From positions 10,733,001 to 10,797,000 of the forward strand of contig JAYKKI010000052.1 in the NCBI GenBank assembly GCA_039881145.1: a DNA stretch of 64,000 nt, read 5' to 3'. The DNA comes from Druceiella hillmani (Eukaryota > Arthropoda > Insecta > Lepidoptera > Hepialidae). Positions 22,634-33,682 of this stretch are shown piece by piece (the stretch's first letter is position 1; every line of letters starts with the position of its first letter). Position numbers and translations under genes: made by a program. Under the pieces are notes generated by a model, which worked only from the letters and a program-made list of their open reading frames with translations, searched no databases and was not told where the DNA came from.

Positions 22634-23103
22634 TCTATACATATAATAAAATCTTAACAAAAACAGAGTCTGTACATTGAAAGTTTTTATGTAAACTAAG
22701 TGCTACATACTAAAGACACGCTATTAGCCTAAAACAACAGTTTTTAGAATTTTTGTCTGTTTGCCGGTTTGTCTGTTGGCCTGTGCGTGGCCCTTCGTTG
22801 TGCACGCTAATCTTACCTACGGCTGAACCGGTTTGGATGCGGTTTTCAGTGATGAATTTATATTAACTTGGGTTAACATTTAGGCTTGGTTTCATTTCAA
22901 TAACAGAATCAGCGGAACCGGTTTATCTGCCAACGCCACCTATTAGCATTTTTATTAAACTTGATGCTCATAGAGTTTTGAGAGAAATAAGAAAAAAACA
23001 CAAAAAAAATCCTAATAACTTTTTTATCCCCGAATTCCACGCGAACAAAGTCTTATGATGTTCATTAGGTTCCCCCTTGATTACGTATCATGGGCATAGC
23101 TTG
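22634..23103 (+). mobile_element. non-autonomous Helitron, family H3, with an insertion near its 3' end
   Basis: Begins TCTATACATATAATAAAATC, a Helitron-type 5' end. It ends 'ccacgcgaacaaagtc' plus 'gggcatagcttg', a degenerate form of the usual 'gcgg-cgaagtcgcgggcatagctag' 3' terminus. A 38-bp block (23053-23090) separates the two halves of that terminus. The internal 'ggtttgtctgttggcctgt' and 'ctacggctgaaccggtttgg' stretches also recall insect non-autonomous Helitrons. There is no coding capacity. Confidence 0.7.
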
Positions 23104-24059
23104 TAGTAAATATGTTTGATTAATCTGACTTAAATTAATGTTCTAATGAAAGTTTTCTATTTTTCATGGTAATCTCTCCTTAATTTTCCGTAAATTTATT
23201 ATTTAAAAAAAAATGGTTTTTAAGAATAAATCCGAAGATATTCAATGATCAAATTCGATGATAATAATTTAGTATTTTTTTTTCAAAATTAATCATATAA
23301 AGACTGTGTCAATTACGCAGTTTTTCTGGATTATATGCCGGAAACATTTGATTAAGAAAATTTTGGAGTGCGTACTAATCAGGGTATTGTGTTTTTTTTC
23401 CAACGACCAGTACATCATCCTACTGAAAGTTGGCTCATCGATGTCGGCCGCGGTCGCTGTTTGGGTCACAATATGTTTTTGGAGGTGTCACATTCAACCA
23501 AATAAACGGTTTTCATTGCATATAACAGCGTTCAATGTTATACAGTTTAAAATAATCAGAAGAGCTGTAAAATATATATTGAAACTGGGTCATTTTTTTC
23601 CTGTCTGCAAGATCAAAATACAATTTGTAAATATAACAACCTCATCAGAAATTGTTAAAATTCCGTGCTCCTACTTTTTATGTAGAGAATAATACCAAGA
23701 AAAATTAATTCCTACTAGGAACTTTAAAAAATGGTTCTGATTTGTTGAATTTAAAATATATAATTTGGCAAAATAGCCTACTAATAGAGAGTGTAAGAGT
23801 AACGAAATTAATGTTTTAAAACATCTCAAAAGCATTTTATTTAGAAATGGCTTCTGCCCTCAAACTCATTCGCGTGGACTACAATAATATAGCCTATGTC
23901 GACACATAGTACACACGTCACGGTCACACGACACGTTCTATCATATATCTTCCAATTGTTCTCAAAACCCGTTCGCGTTACGTGATAAGATCGTGATTAA
24001 GTTATAAAACGGTAAACAATTTTGTATGTTATCCCATAGGGATTACGCTCGTACGTGGA
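23104..24059. other. non-coding, contains a 128-codon open frame of doubtful status
   Basis: The plus-strand frame 23306-23692 is the longest unexplained one in the window outside repeats. It shows no recognised domain or splice context and its composition follows the A+T-rich background, so I do not call it a gene. Confidence 0.35.
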
Positions 24060-24945
24060 AATTCGAGATACGTGGTATGAATTTAATATATGCTAAAATT
24101 TATAAAATTTTCCTTACTACGTAATTAAGTAGGAACCTAATAAACAAAATAAAATATGGCTGCCATCCCCATGCAGATAAAATCAAACTTATAGAATTTT
24201 ACTTACAGACTATACTACGTGACCAAGGAGGGTCGTAATGAACATCATAAAAGTTGGATTCTATTCCTATACATGCTAAAATCAAACAATACCGATCTAT
24301 CCATACTATGGTCTACGCAATTAAGTACGGACCTAAAGAACATTATACAAGATGGATGTTGTTCCTATATATGTTAAAATGAAATTTACAGAACTATCCT
24401 TACAGACAATAATACTACGTAAACAAGTAGGAATCTAAAGAACATTATAAAAAATGGATGTTGTCCCTGAACGTGCTAAAATCAAACTGGCTGAATTATC
24501 CTTACAGATAATAATTCTACGTAATCAAGTAGGAACCCAGTGAACATCATAAAAGACGGATGTTGTCTCTGTACATGCTAAAATCAAACTTGCAAAATTA
24601 TCCTTGCAGACAATAATACTACGTAATCAAGGGGGAATCTAACGAACATCATAAGAAATGGATGTTGTCCTGTCCCTGTACATGTTAAAATCAAACTTAT
24701 AAAATTATCCTTACAAACAATAATGCTAATAATGCTAGTAAAAGTAGAAGCCTAATGAACATTATAAAAGATGGATATTGTCCCTGTACATGCTAAAATC
24801 AAACATATATTTATCCTCACAGACAATAAAATTACGTACTCAAGTAGGGGATCATAAATGATGGACATTATCCCTATACATGCTAAAATTAAACTTACAG
24901 AATTATCCTTACCGGCAATAATAATATCTTAAAAATGATATCATT
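24060..24945. repeat. degenerate tandem array, about eight copies of roughly 110 bp
   Basis: Each unit contains versions of 'ctacgtaatcaagtaggaac', 'aacatcataaaagatggatg' and 'catgctaaaatcaaactta', and units are typically 75-85% alike. A 38-bp piece of this unit appears in reverse complement inside the Helitron terminus at 23053-23090. Confidence 0.85.
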
Positions 24946-25009
24946 CAGGAACTATTTGAGATTTCGGGATAAAAACGTACATTAATCCAGGTTATAACCT
25001 ATTTGTGTG

Positions 25010-25250
25010 CGGAAGTTCCGCGTGTGGTTTTATTGCGTTGACGGCGCACCGCGGTGCCCGAATTCGATTTCCGGCTGTTCGTAGAGAGGCCGGAAATTGA
25101 ATTCGGATCGGTCTGGAGTATGTTTGCAATCTCGTAGTTAAATGCCATAGACTAATAACGGGCAGCAGCACCATTGATGCGAGAAAACTATGCACTGCTA
25201 TGCTCCTCCCCAAGGTGGTGATAATGGGCATTACCTTCAGTCATACGTAC
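25010..25250 (+). mobile_element. SINE-like element, tRNA-related head
   Basis: 'gcgcaccgcggtgcccgaat' followed by 'tcgatttccggctg' parallels the B-box region of the SINEs further right (compare 37161-37200). The right half differs ('tttgcaatctcgtagttaaa' ... 'gggcattaccttcagtcata'), so it is a separate subfamily or composite. The B-box strand is also part of an imperfect hairpin with 'ccggaaattgaattcgga' just downstream. Confidence 0.55.
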
Positions 25251-26815
25251 ATCGTAGAGGTCTATATTCAGTAGCGGATTGAGACAATCTGTCGGTAATA
25301 ATTGATGATACCAAATTTACTGTAGATTCGTTCAGAAATTACGTAGTTATGGAGCAACAAACATCCATCCGTACATCCACATTTATAAAATATTATATCC
25401 TAACTAATAGTTATTGGTAGAGTACTACTTTGTTTACTGAAGCTAGAATCTATATAATGACGCGAGAAGAGAATACAAAGATTTTATTATTTTGTTAATT
25501 GTTTTAATACTGTGGTTATTTCACGAAAAAGAGATCTACTCTTAACTCATTGTTATAATTAACGTTTATACGTGTTATAATTAACTTTTTAACGTGTTAT
25601 AATTAACTCATTGTTATACTTAACTCATTGTTATACTTACAAGGAGATACAGTGAGATTTTTCAAATTTGTGTTGGATTTTGCTGTCTCGGAAGAAATCA
25701 TTTCAATTACCAACAATAATTTAAAACCGGCTTATTAACTTACATGATGCCCCCTCCCCCCAAAGGCTTTACCTTGGCAAGTAAGTAATCCACGAAATAA
25801 CTTTGTTTGGTTTTTCTTAATTATAATCTAAAAGGTATTTCTGGTGTTTTAATTGTTTATATTTTACTTTATTCAACTGTCTAATAAAATGCCTTAATTC
25901 GTAACGTAAAAACGTAATAATTAGTAATATAAACTCTCGCCTTATTGGTAGATTTTTGGATCGTCTATAAGTTTCCCAAAATAACACCCAATGTACAAAG
26001 TTCTCTTTTTTATAAGATTAGTTTGACAATTATTTTTGATAAAAAGCAGTATATAAGTAGGTATTCGAAACCAAAATCACATGCGGTTACAGTCTTTTTA
26101 GAAATAGATAAACAAGCGTGGGTCAATTTATTTCCATATTTTCTCATTCATAATTACATTTAAATCTTTAATTAATATAAAAGGATCGAAAAAGTTAAGG
26201 AAAATGCTGAATTGCCCGTATAATATTAATCTCTGAAATAGTACCCATATCGTTGAATATTGAAATTCAAATAAGGAGTTTATTTATAAATTATCCCGTG
26301 GCGGTACGACGCATTATCAACGCTTAACCATTTAAACGACGTTGAAATAGTGTATAAAACCAATGTATCTTACTTCATACCTCGAAAACAGATGATATAA
26401 AATATTTTTAATAATTTTAAACGTCTTTGTATTAAATTGTTGCACAATCAAAGAATTTTGTTGAACAATCTTTAAGTTGTCATGTCCTAGTATTTTTGAA
26501 ATGTTTAGAGAGACAAGAGAAGGAGAGTTTTATAAGTTAGAATTTAAAGAAATTTAAACTTCTGTTGCAGGCTAGGTATAAGTGTATAAGGTCAATTTAG
26601 ATTATTCCATAGGGCGGGAGTTAGTCTAAGTATACAAAGATGTATCTATTATTCATACAGGTTCTCTAGATCAAATGGAGTATATTTGAAGCGTTTTTCT
26701 GTAATAAATGTAAATTTTATTTCGTTGGATTCGCAACTTTGTCTGTGATTGTTCAGAAACGGTTAAGAATTGCCTTAAAGTTCTTTGAACTTTTCTATTG
26801 TATGAATAATATACC
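25251..26815. other. non-coding; short tandem motif at 25537-25632
   Basis: A+T-rich with several imperfect repeats of 'taactcattgttata(a/c)tt' at 25537-25632. A 72-codon frame at 25945-26163 is not recognised. Confidence 0.45.
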
Positions 26816-27450
26816 TTTTCTGTTACATCTTTATGTAAATATACGTACATCGTTAGATTTAGTTGTTAAGTTACTTTTGAAAAAAATATTACGATCACGA
26901 AAAATTTTGCTTTGGGTCAATATTATGCTCGGTGCTTTTTAAAATACTTATAAATTAGATGCAAATATAGCCATGTTTGGTCGAAGCGAGTGCCAGGTAG
27001 AGTTCGTCGGCTGACGGTAGTTATAGACCGTTTCTGTTACATCTTTATGTAAATATACGTACATCGTTAGATTTAGTTGCTAAGTTACTTTTGAAAAAAA
27101 TATTACGATCACGAATCATTTTGCGTTGGGTCAATATTATGTTCGATGCTTTTTAAAATACTTATAAATTAGATGCAAATATAGCCATGTTTGGTCGAAG
27201 CGAGTGCCAGGTAGAGTTCGTCGGCTGACGGTAGTTATAGACCGTTTCTGTTACATCTTTATGTAAATATACGTACATCGTTAGATTTAGTTGCTAAGTT
27301 ACTTTTGAAAAAAATATTACGATCACGAATCATTTTGCGTTGGGTCAATATTATGTTCGATGCTTTTTAAAATACTTATAAATTAGATGCAAATATAGCC
27401 ATGTTTGGTCGAAGCGAGTGCCAGGTTGAGTTTGTAGGCTGACGGTAGTT
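26816..27450 (+). repeat. tandem triplication, unit 214 bp
   Basis: 'ctgttacatctttatgtaaa' starts at 26820, 27034 and 27248. Units 2 and 3 are nearly identical and unit 1 is slightly diverged. Each ends with 'ggtcgaagcgagtgccaggt'. The last unit runs into a GC-rich patch. Confidence 0.95.
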
Positions 27451-27640
27451 TCGTGCGCGATTATACGCGCGGCGTCATTATGCGACGGCGGCGGGCAGGT
27501 CGGGAGCGCGACGCGCTGGAATGCCGATTTCTAGGACGCCTGCTTCGGATGAAAAAAGCCGAGCCACGTCATAAATATGGATGCGGCGCACCGCGGCGGG
27601 GGTTGCGGCGGTACTCATTCAAATTAGTTCTACCTACTGA
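27451..27640. other. GC-rich patch next to the 214-bp triplication
   Basis: Strongly CpG-rich ('gcgacggcggcgggcaggtc') and open for 65 codons on the plus strand (27453-27650), with arginine-rich translation as expected from GC-rich DNA. A candidate promoter or regulatory region, or a piece of a repeat; no gene product recognised. Confidence 0.35.
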
Positions 27641-28164
27641 TTGTCGATGAACTTTTGTACGGTGCTGATAGGCAATCGTCCACCGCGATTCTGAGAATGT
27701 GGATGGCCTCAAGATCTACGAGACGATCGCGACGATTAATGGTAATGACCGGGTAGGCGTGCGCAGGTGGATTCTAATTGATCAGTCATCCCTGATAATA
27801 AAGAGGCAGGTTTTTTAAATTTTCATTTTATTTACACAAATAAATAAGTATATCATCCGTTCTACATGCGATAACTTTTAACGCAGTAATTCGTAACTGG
27901 GGCTAGTTTATACTGTGGACTCTACAAAACTGCAATTACAATTATATTCGAAACATTTTAATCTGACAGTTAATAAATTGTAGTATAAAAGTTCGTTTTC
28001 TGGAAAACAATTTCTGATAGGCCTTAAAATTTTGAGAAAAAAAAATCTTTTATTTATTTATTTACATATAGTTATTACAGATATTAAAACTGTAATGAAA
28101 ACGTTACAGTTTTAATACATTTTCGTTTCAATAACGATAACAAGATAATTAATTAAATTATTAG
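27641..28164. other. non-coding, nothing recognised
   Basis: No repeat or exon structure seen. A short inverted match (actgtaatgaaaacgttaca) lies near 28090-28110. Confidence 0.4.
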
Positions 28165-28449
28165 CTATTGTATACTGTGGAAAAATGAAGAATTTCGGTA
28201 TAACTCGGTTCTGGACACCGTTATAGCATAAAGATGATGACTACGCGAGAGCAGGTAGTTATCAAGTATTAAGAACGAAAGCTTTCTCAATAAATTAGGA
28301 CGTAAAATCTTTCCATTTAAAAATAAATTTTCATTAAAGATACTTCCCCTTCTGTGCTGGAGCATAGGGTAACTCAGCATATCCAAGAAAATATCGCTAA
28401 GAAATAAAAAAGGGAAAACATATAACAAACGTTTTTTGGACACATCCAA
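28165..28449 (-). pseudogene. possible LINE C-terminal remnant
   Basis: A 94-codon frame ends with SRTELYRNSSFF. This resembles the '(C)RTELY(K/R)NSF' motif near the C-terminus of some insect non-LTR reverse transcriptases. The remainder is not recognisable. A weak call based on about ten residues. Confidence 0.3.
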
Positions 28450-29759
28450 TCATTAGGCTGTATTTAGTTTCGTCTTAACATTTATAAGTTGCCGAATGAA
28501 CGAAAAAGAAAATATACGTACAATATGCGTCGTACGCAATATATGTTACGCAGCAAGCGGCTTATGGCTTAACGCAAGTAAACATTTAATGATGAGTTAC
28601 AGCCGAGCACACACACCTATTAAATAAGCATATACGGTCAACGGGATCTCATTGCATTGTTCGATGAAACGAGTCAATGGCGAATTGACTCTCACTCTCA
28701 AGTCGTTGATTTGAGAGTCAGAGTCGCTTCGCGCCTGACTCATTTCATGGACGAATGGCGGATGTAGCAAAAACAAATAGTAGGAAACTTAAATTCGTGT
28801 TGCATAATTCAAGTAATTTTCAATCTGGTCATCAATTCACCTGCTGTACATTGCATTAGTGCATTATTCGGAACCCACACGAAGCCAAGTACAGCTTTAT
28901 GATTGAACAAGCGCAAAAGACGTTCCGCCGATATCTTTAGAGATGTATGGCCACTTCCGCTTTCTATTTCCTACGAATTTCCTTTTGGGTATGCTAGTTT
29001 TCAATTCCTTGGAACTCAGAAAGAGACGTTGCGCTTGTAAACCTATGCGCTATGTTATTGAGTAAACTTTCATTCTTCGCACCAAACAATTTCCTGCGCT
29101 TACGCAATCATCACCTTTCAGCTATACAGCCCTCTAGAACCGAATTACATCGAAACTGTCCTTTTTCCGCGATATTCAACTCCTCGGCCACCTGATCGTG
29201 GTCGCACCAGAGTGTGATTTGTTTATGATGGGGGAAAATAAATTTATCGTGAAAAGTGTACACTTTGTTAAACCATGAATTTATTATTGTTACAAATAAG
29301 TTATCTGTAATGTATCGATAGAGTGTGTGAGTGTGCGTGTGTGTGTAAATAAATTAATATTTCACGTAATATATATTTTTCGAAATATACGTTTTATTCA
29401 CGGTTTTTTCAATACAAAAATTGTTATCTATTACTGTTAGGTACCGTATAATTCGAATTTATTACATAATCAGAAACGAAATCAAATAAGAGTCTTTACG
29501 CATTTGACATAAGGTTAGTATCTATTAGCTCTCCATCTTGGCTTTGCCGGGTAAAAAATTGAGTTACCTCGTAGTATAATATTGAACCTTGAGTAAATAG
29601 CGATTAGCTATTTTTCGTGCATTGTTTATCTATAGTTAATTTATTAACAGTATCCTCAACGATTTAGTTATTCTATACTTTAGTCAATTATAGCATTACG
29701 TCGTGGAAACGTAACGAAACTGGAAACGTTTATAATGAACAATCTATTTTTAATTAGGT
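28450..29759. other. non-coding; GT-rich stretch near 29325-29348
   Basis: Composition is slightly higher in GC than neighbours across 28540-29220, without recognisable coding. A short GT-rich microsatellite lies at 29325-29348. Confidence 0.4.
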
Positions 29760-30603
29760 AGCCATTCCTTATCTGCTGTCTCTCTAATGTGTTGATGTAT
29801 TATCGTAACCCTGATTATCTTAGGTCTAGATTCTCAACCTCAGGTGCATATTACCTTGCACCTTGCTCTGAAATTCTCCTTATTTTATTTATCTCTAAAT
29901 ATGATACCCCTTTTTATAAAAACTCCTTTACTGTTCATGTCGCCAAACTGTGGAATAAGTTTGACCCTGATATCCAGATAGCATGCTCAACTCACGCGCA
30001 TTTTTGAAGTGAAAATTTCTTTAGCCGCACCATGCGCACTTTTTCTGAGCAGTGAATGAAAATGAGCCGTCATACTCGGGTCGGTGAAGCTAAATCGGGT
30101 AAACTCGGCTCCCTTCGGCATCGGCCAGTTACTGTTTTGGTAAACTCGGTTTCCTTCCCTTTCTAACTCATTCTGTATCGTTTCAAGAATTAAGTTTTAT
30201 TTGTTATGAATATTTTATTTGAGTATAATTTAATACGCGTATATTATTGTATGTAATCAGTGTAATATTTCAAGCATATGCAATTGGTGTTTAACATTTT
30301 ATTTGAGAGTGGTTTGATATAATACGCGTATGTTTTTGTATTTTTTATTTTAGTTTTCACTTCTATCGTGTGGTTCTAAGCACACACCAGTGTGTATTTT
30401 AACGTCAAACATTTCTTTTGTTGGTCGTTATTTTTTTTGTTAGCCTGCCATTTTTTTTATTGTTGTTTTGGCAATTATGTTTGTAATCCATTGCAGTCCC
30501 AATGTAACATATAATATATTTTTTATTTATTGTTTTGAAAATATAGCTGCAGCTCTATCAATAAGTCTCCGCCTTGTGTATTTGTACATTAAAGACAAAT
30601 AAA
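29760..30603 (+). mobile_element. 5'-truncated LINE: C-terminal coding end plus 3' untranslated region
   Basis: A short coding remnant (29789-30007) is followed by about 590 bp of T-rich 3' untranslated sequence. It ends 'tcaataagtctccgcc', then 'gtacattaaagacaaataaa'. That tail matches the 3' ends of the SINEs at 31211-31422 and 34905-35106 and the fragment at 59281-59345. Confidence 0.75.
29789..30007 (+). pseudogene. LINE reverse transcriptase C-terminus remnant
   Basis: The 72-codon frame contains YYLAPCSE followed by YKNSFTVHVAKLWNKFDPDI. The pattern 'NSFTV...LWN.L(P/D)..I' is typical of the end of insect non-LTR retrotransposon proteins. The catalytic domain itself is absent. The frame continues upstream without a natural start, consistent with 5' truncation. 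Confidence 0.7.
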
Positions 30604-30811
30604 TAAAATTATTTTAAACATTATCTTTTAAACATTATTTATACAGCTATAGCAGTTTAGTTTTCAAAAATGTAATTTTATAAATTTTCATGTTGTCAAC
30701 AACATCTTCATACATTGTTGTAATGATTTGAAAGTTTAATTGAAAATTTACAACTTACACACTTTAACTCTCTTCATTTATCGTTGTCGCTTATTGCAGT
30801 ACATCATTTAA
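30604..30811. other. AT-rich spacer
   Basis: Nothing recognised. Confidence 0.4.
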
Positions 30812-31094
30812 ATATATTATTTCTAAAAGGTGTTTTTTGGTCGAGCCGCTCGATCTCTTTAACTACTGCACCAAAAAAAATAAAAAAAATACCCACTTAA
30901 AGCTTATGTTTTCTACTTTGGGCGAAAAATATAAAAAAATTCGAAAAAATCTTTTTGTTAATAAAAAAATTAATTTTTATAACAATTGGCATGAGCGCCA
31001 TCTGTGGGCGACACATCAAATATCTTAGCCCAATTTTATACTTGGAACACGCTAGATGGCGATATAGTGCGAAGACTTCGCACGGGTCAGCTAG
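30812..31094 (+). mobile_element. non-autonomous Helitron, family H2 (copy 1)
   Basis: The 3' end is a perfect hairpin (gtgcgaagacttcgcac, 31067-31083), then 'gggtcagctag' and a T. A near-identical copy lies inverted at 39213-39499. The last 30 bp or so are shared with family H1, but the body is unrelated. The 5' boundary is only approximate, because homology between the copies starts at 'aaatatattatttctaaaag'. Confidence 0.8.
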
Positions 31095-31210
31095 TTATTG
31101 CTTATTACTCATAAATTCTAAAAATATATAGGGATAACTATATGGTATGTCCATCTGGACACTATAAGCTATACTATGGTGTAGTTTCACGTCAATTGGA
31201 TTCATAAGTT

Positions 31211-31422
31211 TGTCGTTGTCGTGGTGTGTTTGGTTGACCACAAGGCATACCTACGACCTTTGACGGCGCGGGGCACCATCGGGATCTGGGTTCCATTTCC
31301 GGCCGCTCATCGAGCGGGGCTGGACTGGTATTCTGGTCGGCTGTATGAGATTGCTCTCGTAGCAATAAGTCCGCCATATGTATCAATTAGACACATTAAA
31401 GTACGTAAATAAAAAAATAAAT
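31211..31422 (+). mobile_element. tRNA-derived SINE (copy 1)
   Basis: The head reads 'cgtggtgtgtttggttgacc', an A-box-like start. A B-box-like 'gggttccatttccgg' and a hairpin around 'gctcatcgagc' follow. The tail is 'agcaataagtccgccatatg', then 'cacattaaagtacgtaaata'. Copies at 34905 and 37115 share the same layout. The tail is that of the LINE ending at 30603, which presumably supplies the machinery. Confidence 0.8.
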
Positions 31423-32339
31423 TACCCGTTTTTGAACGAAAAAAGTTATCTCTTTATAAAATTAATGTGGAAATAAATGTTTTACGATGTTAAGAGTCCC
31501 CTTCAACGTTATGCGGGTTTCACTGAACGATAAAAAGTTTCACGACAATTTTATCGTGTGTCATTGATAGTGAAATGATAGACGCAACGGCCTCTTTGAT
31601 ATTAGACGGTAAACGGATTTTTTTCCTTACAATCGGTTTGTTGCAAATCATTTCAAACATCGAGACACAACGATGTGGTGTCGATATTTTATCGTTCATT
31701 TACTACCTTGTTGTTTGAGAGAAGACTGGCTGTTTTGCATATGTTATTCTAACAATCACACTATTGCACTTATCAGTATTCATAGTGAAATTTTTCTCTA
31801 AGCTGACATACGTTTATGTGATTTTACTCTTTTAGTCCATATCATTAGATGTCGCACGCACATCTGACGTAAAGATTAAAATAGTACATACATTTATAAA
31901 GTATTTTTATTCCTTTTTGTAATTGAAAGCTTATTTTTATATATACACGCACACACTTGCACACAAGCGCGCGCACGTATGCATGCACGCACGCACACAC
32001 TAATCGATAACTTCAGAAATGCACTTCTTGTATTCACAATTACTCATTCGTTATCAGTGTGCCGATAGCCTCAGCAGAAACGATTTGCCGATACGCCGCC
32101 CGTTCGGTCGCAGGCCTTTATGCAAGATCACGCACGGCCGAGCGAACGCCGGGCTCCGCTCGCGTGGAAATATAATTAGGCCAGGATGCACGATGCGGGG
32201 ATTCTTGTGTCCGGTGAGGCGCAGCGCTATCGTCCCATGATTGGCGGCAAATTGAAGTCCCGATATCGTGACTGGTAGCCGTAGTAACTTTTTTGGTGTC
32301 GCGTTAGTGGGTAGGCTAGGTGGCTTGTAGAATTCGTCG
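31423..32339. other. non-coding; CA-rich tract and a GC-richer patch
   Basis: A degenerate (CA)n/(CG) tract lies at 31946-32000. About 32060-32260 is GC-richer, with overlapping frames on both strands (73 and 101 codons). None is recognised; the patch could be regulatory or repeat-derived. Confidence 0.35.
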
Positions 32340-33215
32340 TGAGACTGAAATCTGAGCAAAAATGTGACGTCATTCTTGACGCTTTTATTGTTTATTTATG
32401 CGCGACTGCAATGTGAACAAAATATATATTTGTAACTTATGAACAAAGGTGATAGCTGTTACACTCGACATTTTTAATTTGCTAATGCGTGACTGAAACA
32501 TGAACAAATTTGATAGTTATTACTCTTAACATTTTTAATGTTTATTTATCTGTGACTCAGCACACAGATCAAAATCGTGATGTAGAGTTTGTCGTGAAAC
32601 TGAACCATGAGCAAAAACGATGACGTAATTCTTGAAGCTTTTATTGTTATTTATGCGTGACTGTACTGTGAACAAAATTGATAAATGTTACTTTTAGCAT
32701 ATTCAATGTTTACTTATGAACAAAGGTGACAGATGTTACACTCGACATTTTTAATTTGCTTATGCGTGACTGAAACATGAACAAATTTGATAGTTATTAC
32801 TCTTAACATTTTTAATGTTTATTTATCTGTGACTCAAAACAGATAAAAATCGTGGTGTAGAGTTTGTCTTGAAACTGAAACATGAGCAAAAACGATGACG
32901 TTATTCTTGACACTTTTATTGTTTAGTTATTACTCTTAACGCTGTGATAGTTATTACTCTTAACATTGTTAATGTTTTATTATGCGTGACTGAAATATGA
33001 ACAAAGTTGATAAATGTTACATTTAACATTTGCAACGTTTACTTATGCGTGAATGACACGTGGACGAAGGCGGTAGATCTTACTCTCGACATTTTTAATG
33101 TTTATTTATCTGTGACTAAAAACACATAACAATAGTGATGTTACGTTTTACACTTCTAATATTTACTTACGTGTGACCGAAACGTGAACAAAAGTGATGA
33201 TATTACTCTTGAAGA
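32340..33215. repeat. degenerate tandem array, unit about 80-115 bp
   Basis: Around ten diverged repeats built from 'ttatgcgtgactgaaa(c/t)atg', 'aacaaa..tgatagttattac' and 'tcttaacatttttaatgttt'. Two longer blocks carry 'tcgtg(a/g)tgtagagtttgtc'. Period and order vary, indicating an old, partly rearranged array. Confidence 0.8.
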
Positions 33216-33529
33216 CTTTAATTAGGTACTGTCCATATACATTTCAATTGTTATTCTAATTTTACGTCATTGTTGATATATGATTAGAATGACTCAAATG
33301 GAACGGATCGCAAAGGGAACGGGTAGTTCTCATATACAATCCTCCATTTGGGTTCTCCTTCTTCGGTTGATTTAGCGAAAAAAGTGTTAAATTTTTTCGG
33401 GATTAAATTTCGCAAACAGATGTGTTTGCAAAAAAATTAAATATTATTTCAGGTTCAATAATTGATTAAAATGGTAAAAGTTCATTGCACTAAGCAACGT
33501 AAGTAAGCAGTATATAATGAATAACTATT
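33216..33529. other. non-coding, nothing recognised
   Basis: No structure seen. Confidence 0.4.
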
Positions 33530-33682
33530 AATAATAATATAATAGATATTATATATAATGGATAATCAATAGGACTCAGGTTACGTATCAATATGCAAAC
33601 AAATGAATAATAATATAATAGATATTATATATAATAGATAATCAATAGGACTCAGATTACGTACTAATATGCAAACTAATTT
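33530..33682 (+). repeat. tandem duplication, unit 76 bp
   Basis: 'aataataatataatagatat' starts at 33530 and 33606. Both copies continue through 'aatcaataggactcag'. They differ at only a few positions. Confidence 0.9.

Noticed and set aside
23306..23692. 128-codon plus-strand frame as a gene
   Set aside because: No recognised domain, composition like the background, and no splice or promoter context; frames of this length occur by chance in 64 kb.
27451..27640. Arginine-rich protein-coding exon
   Set aside because: The open frame follows from GC-rich sequence lacking stop codons; no splice sites or recognisable motif.
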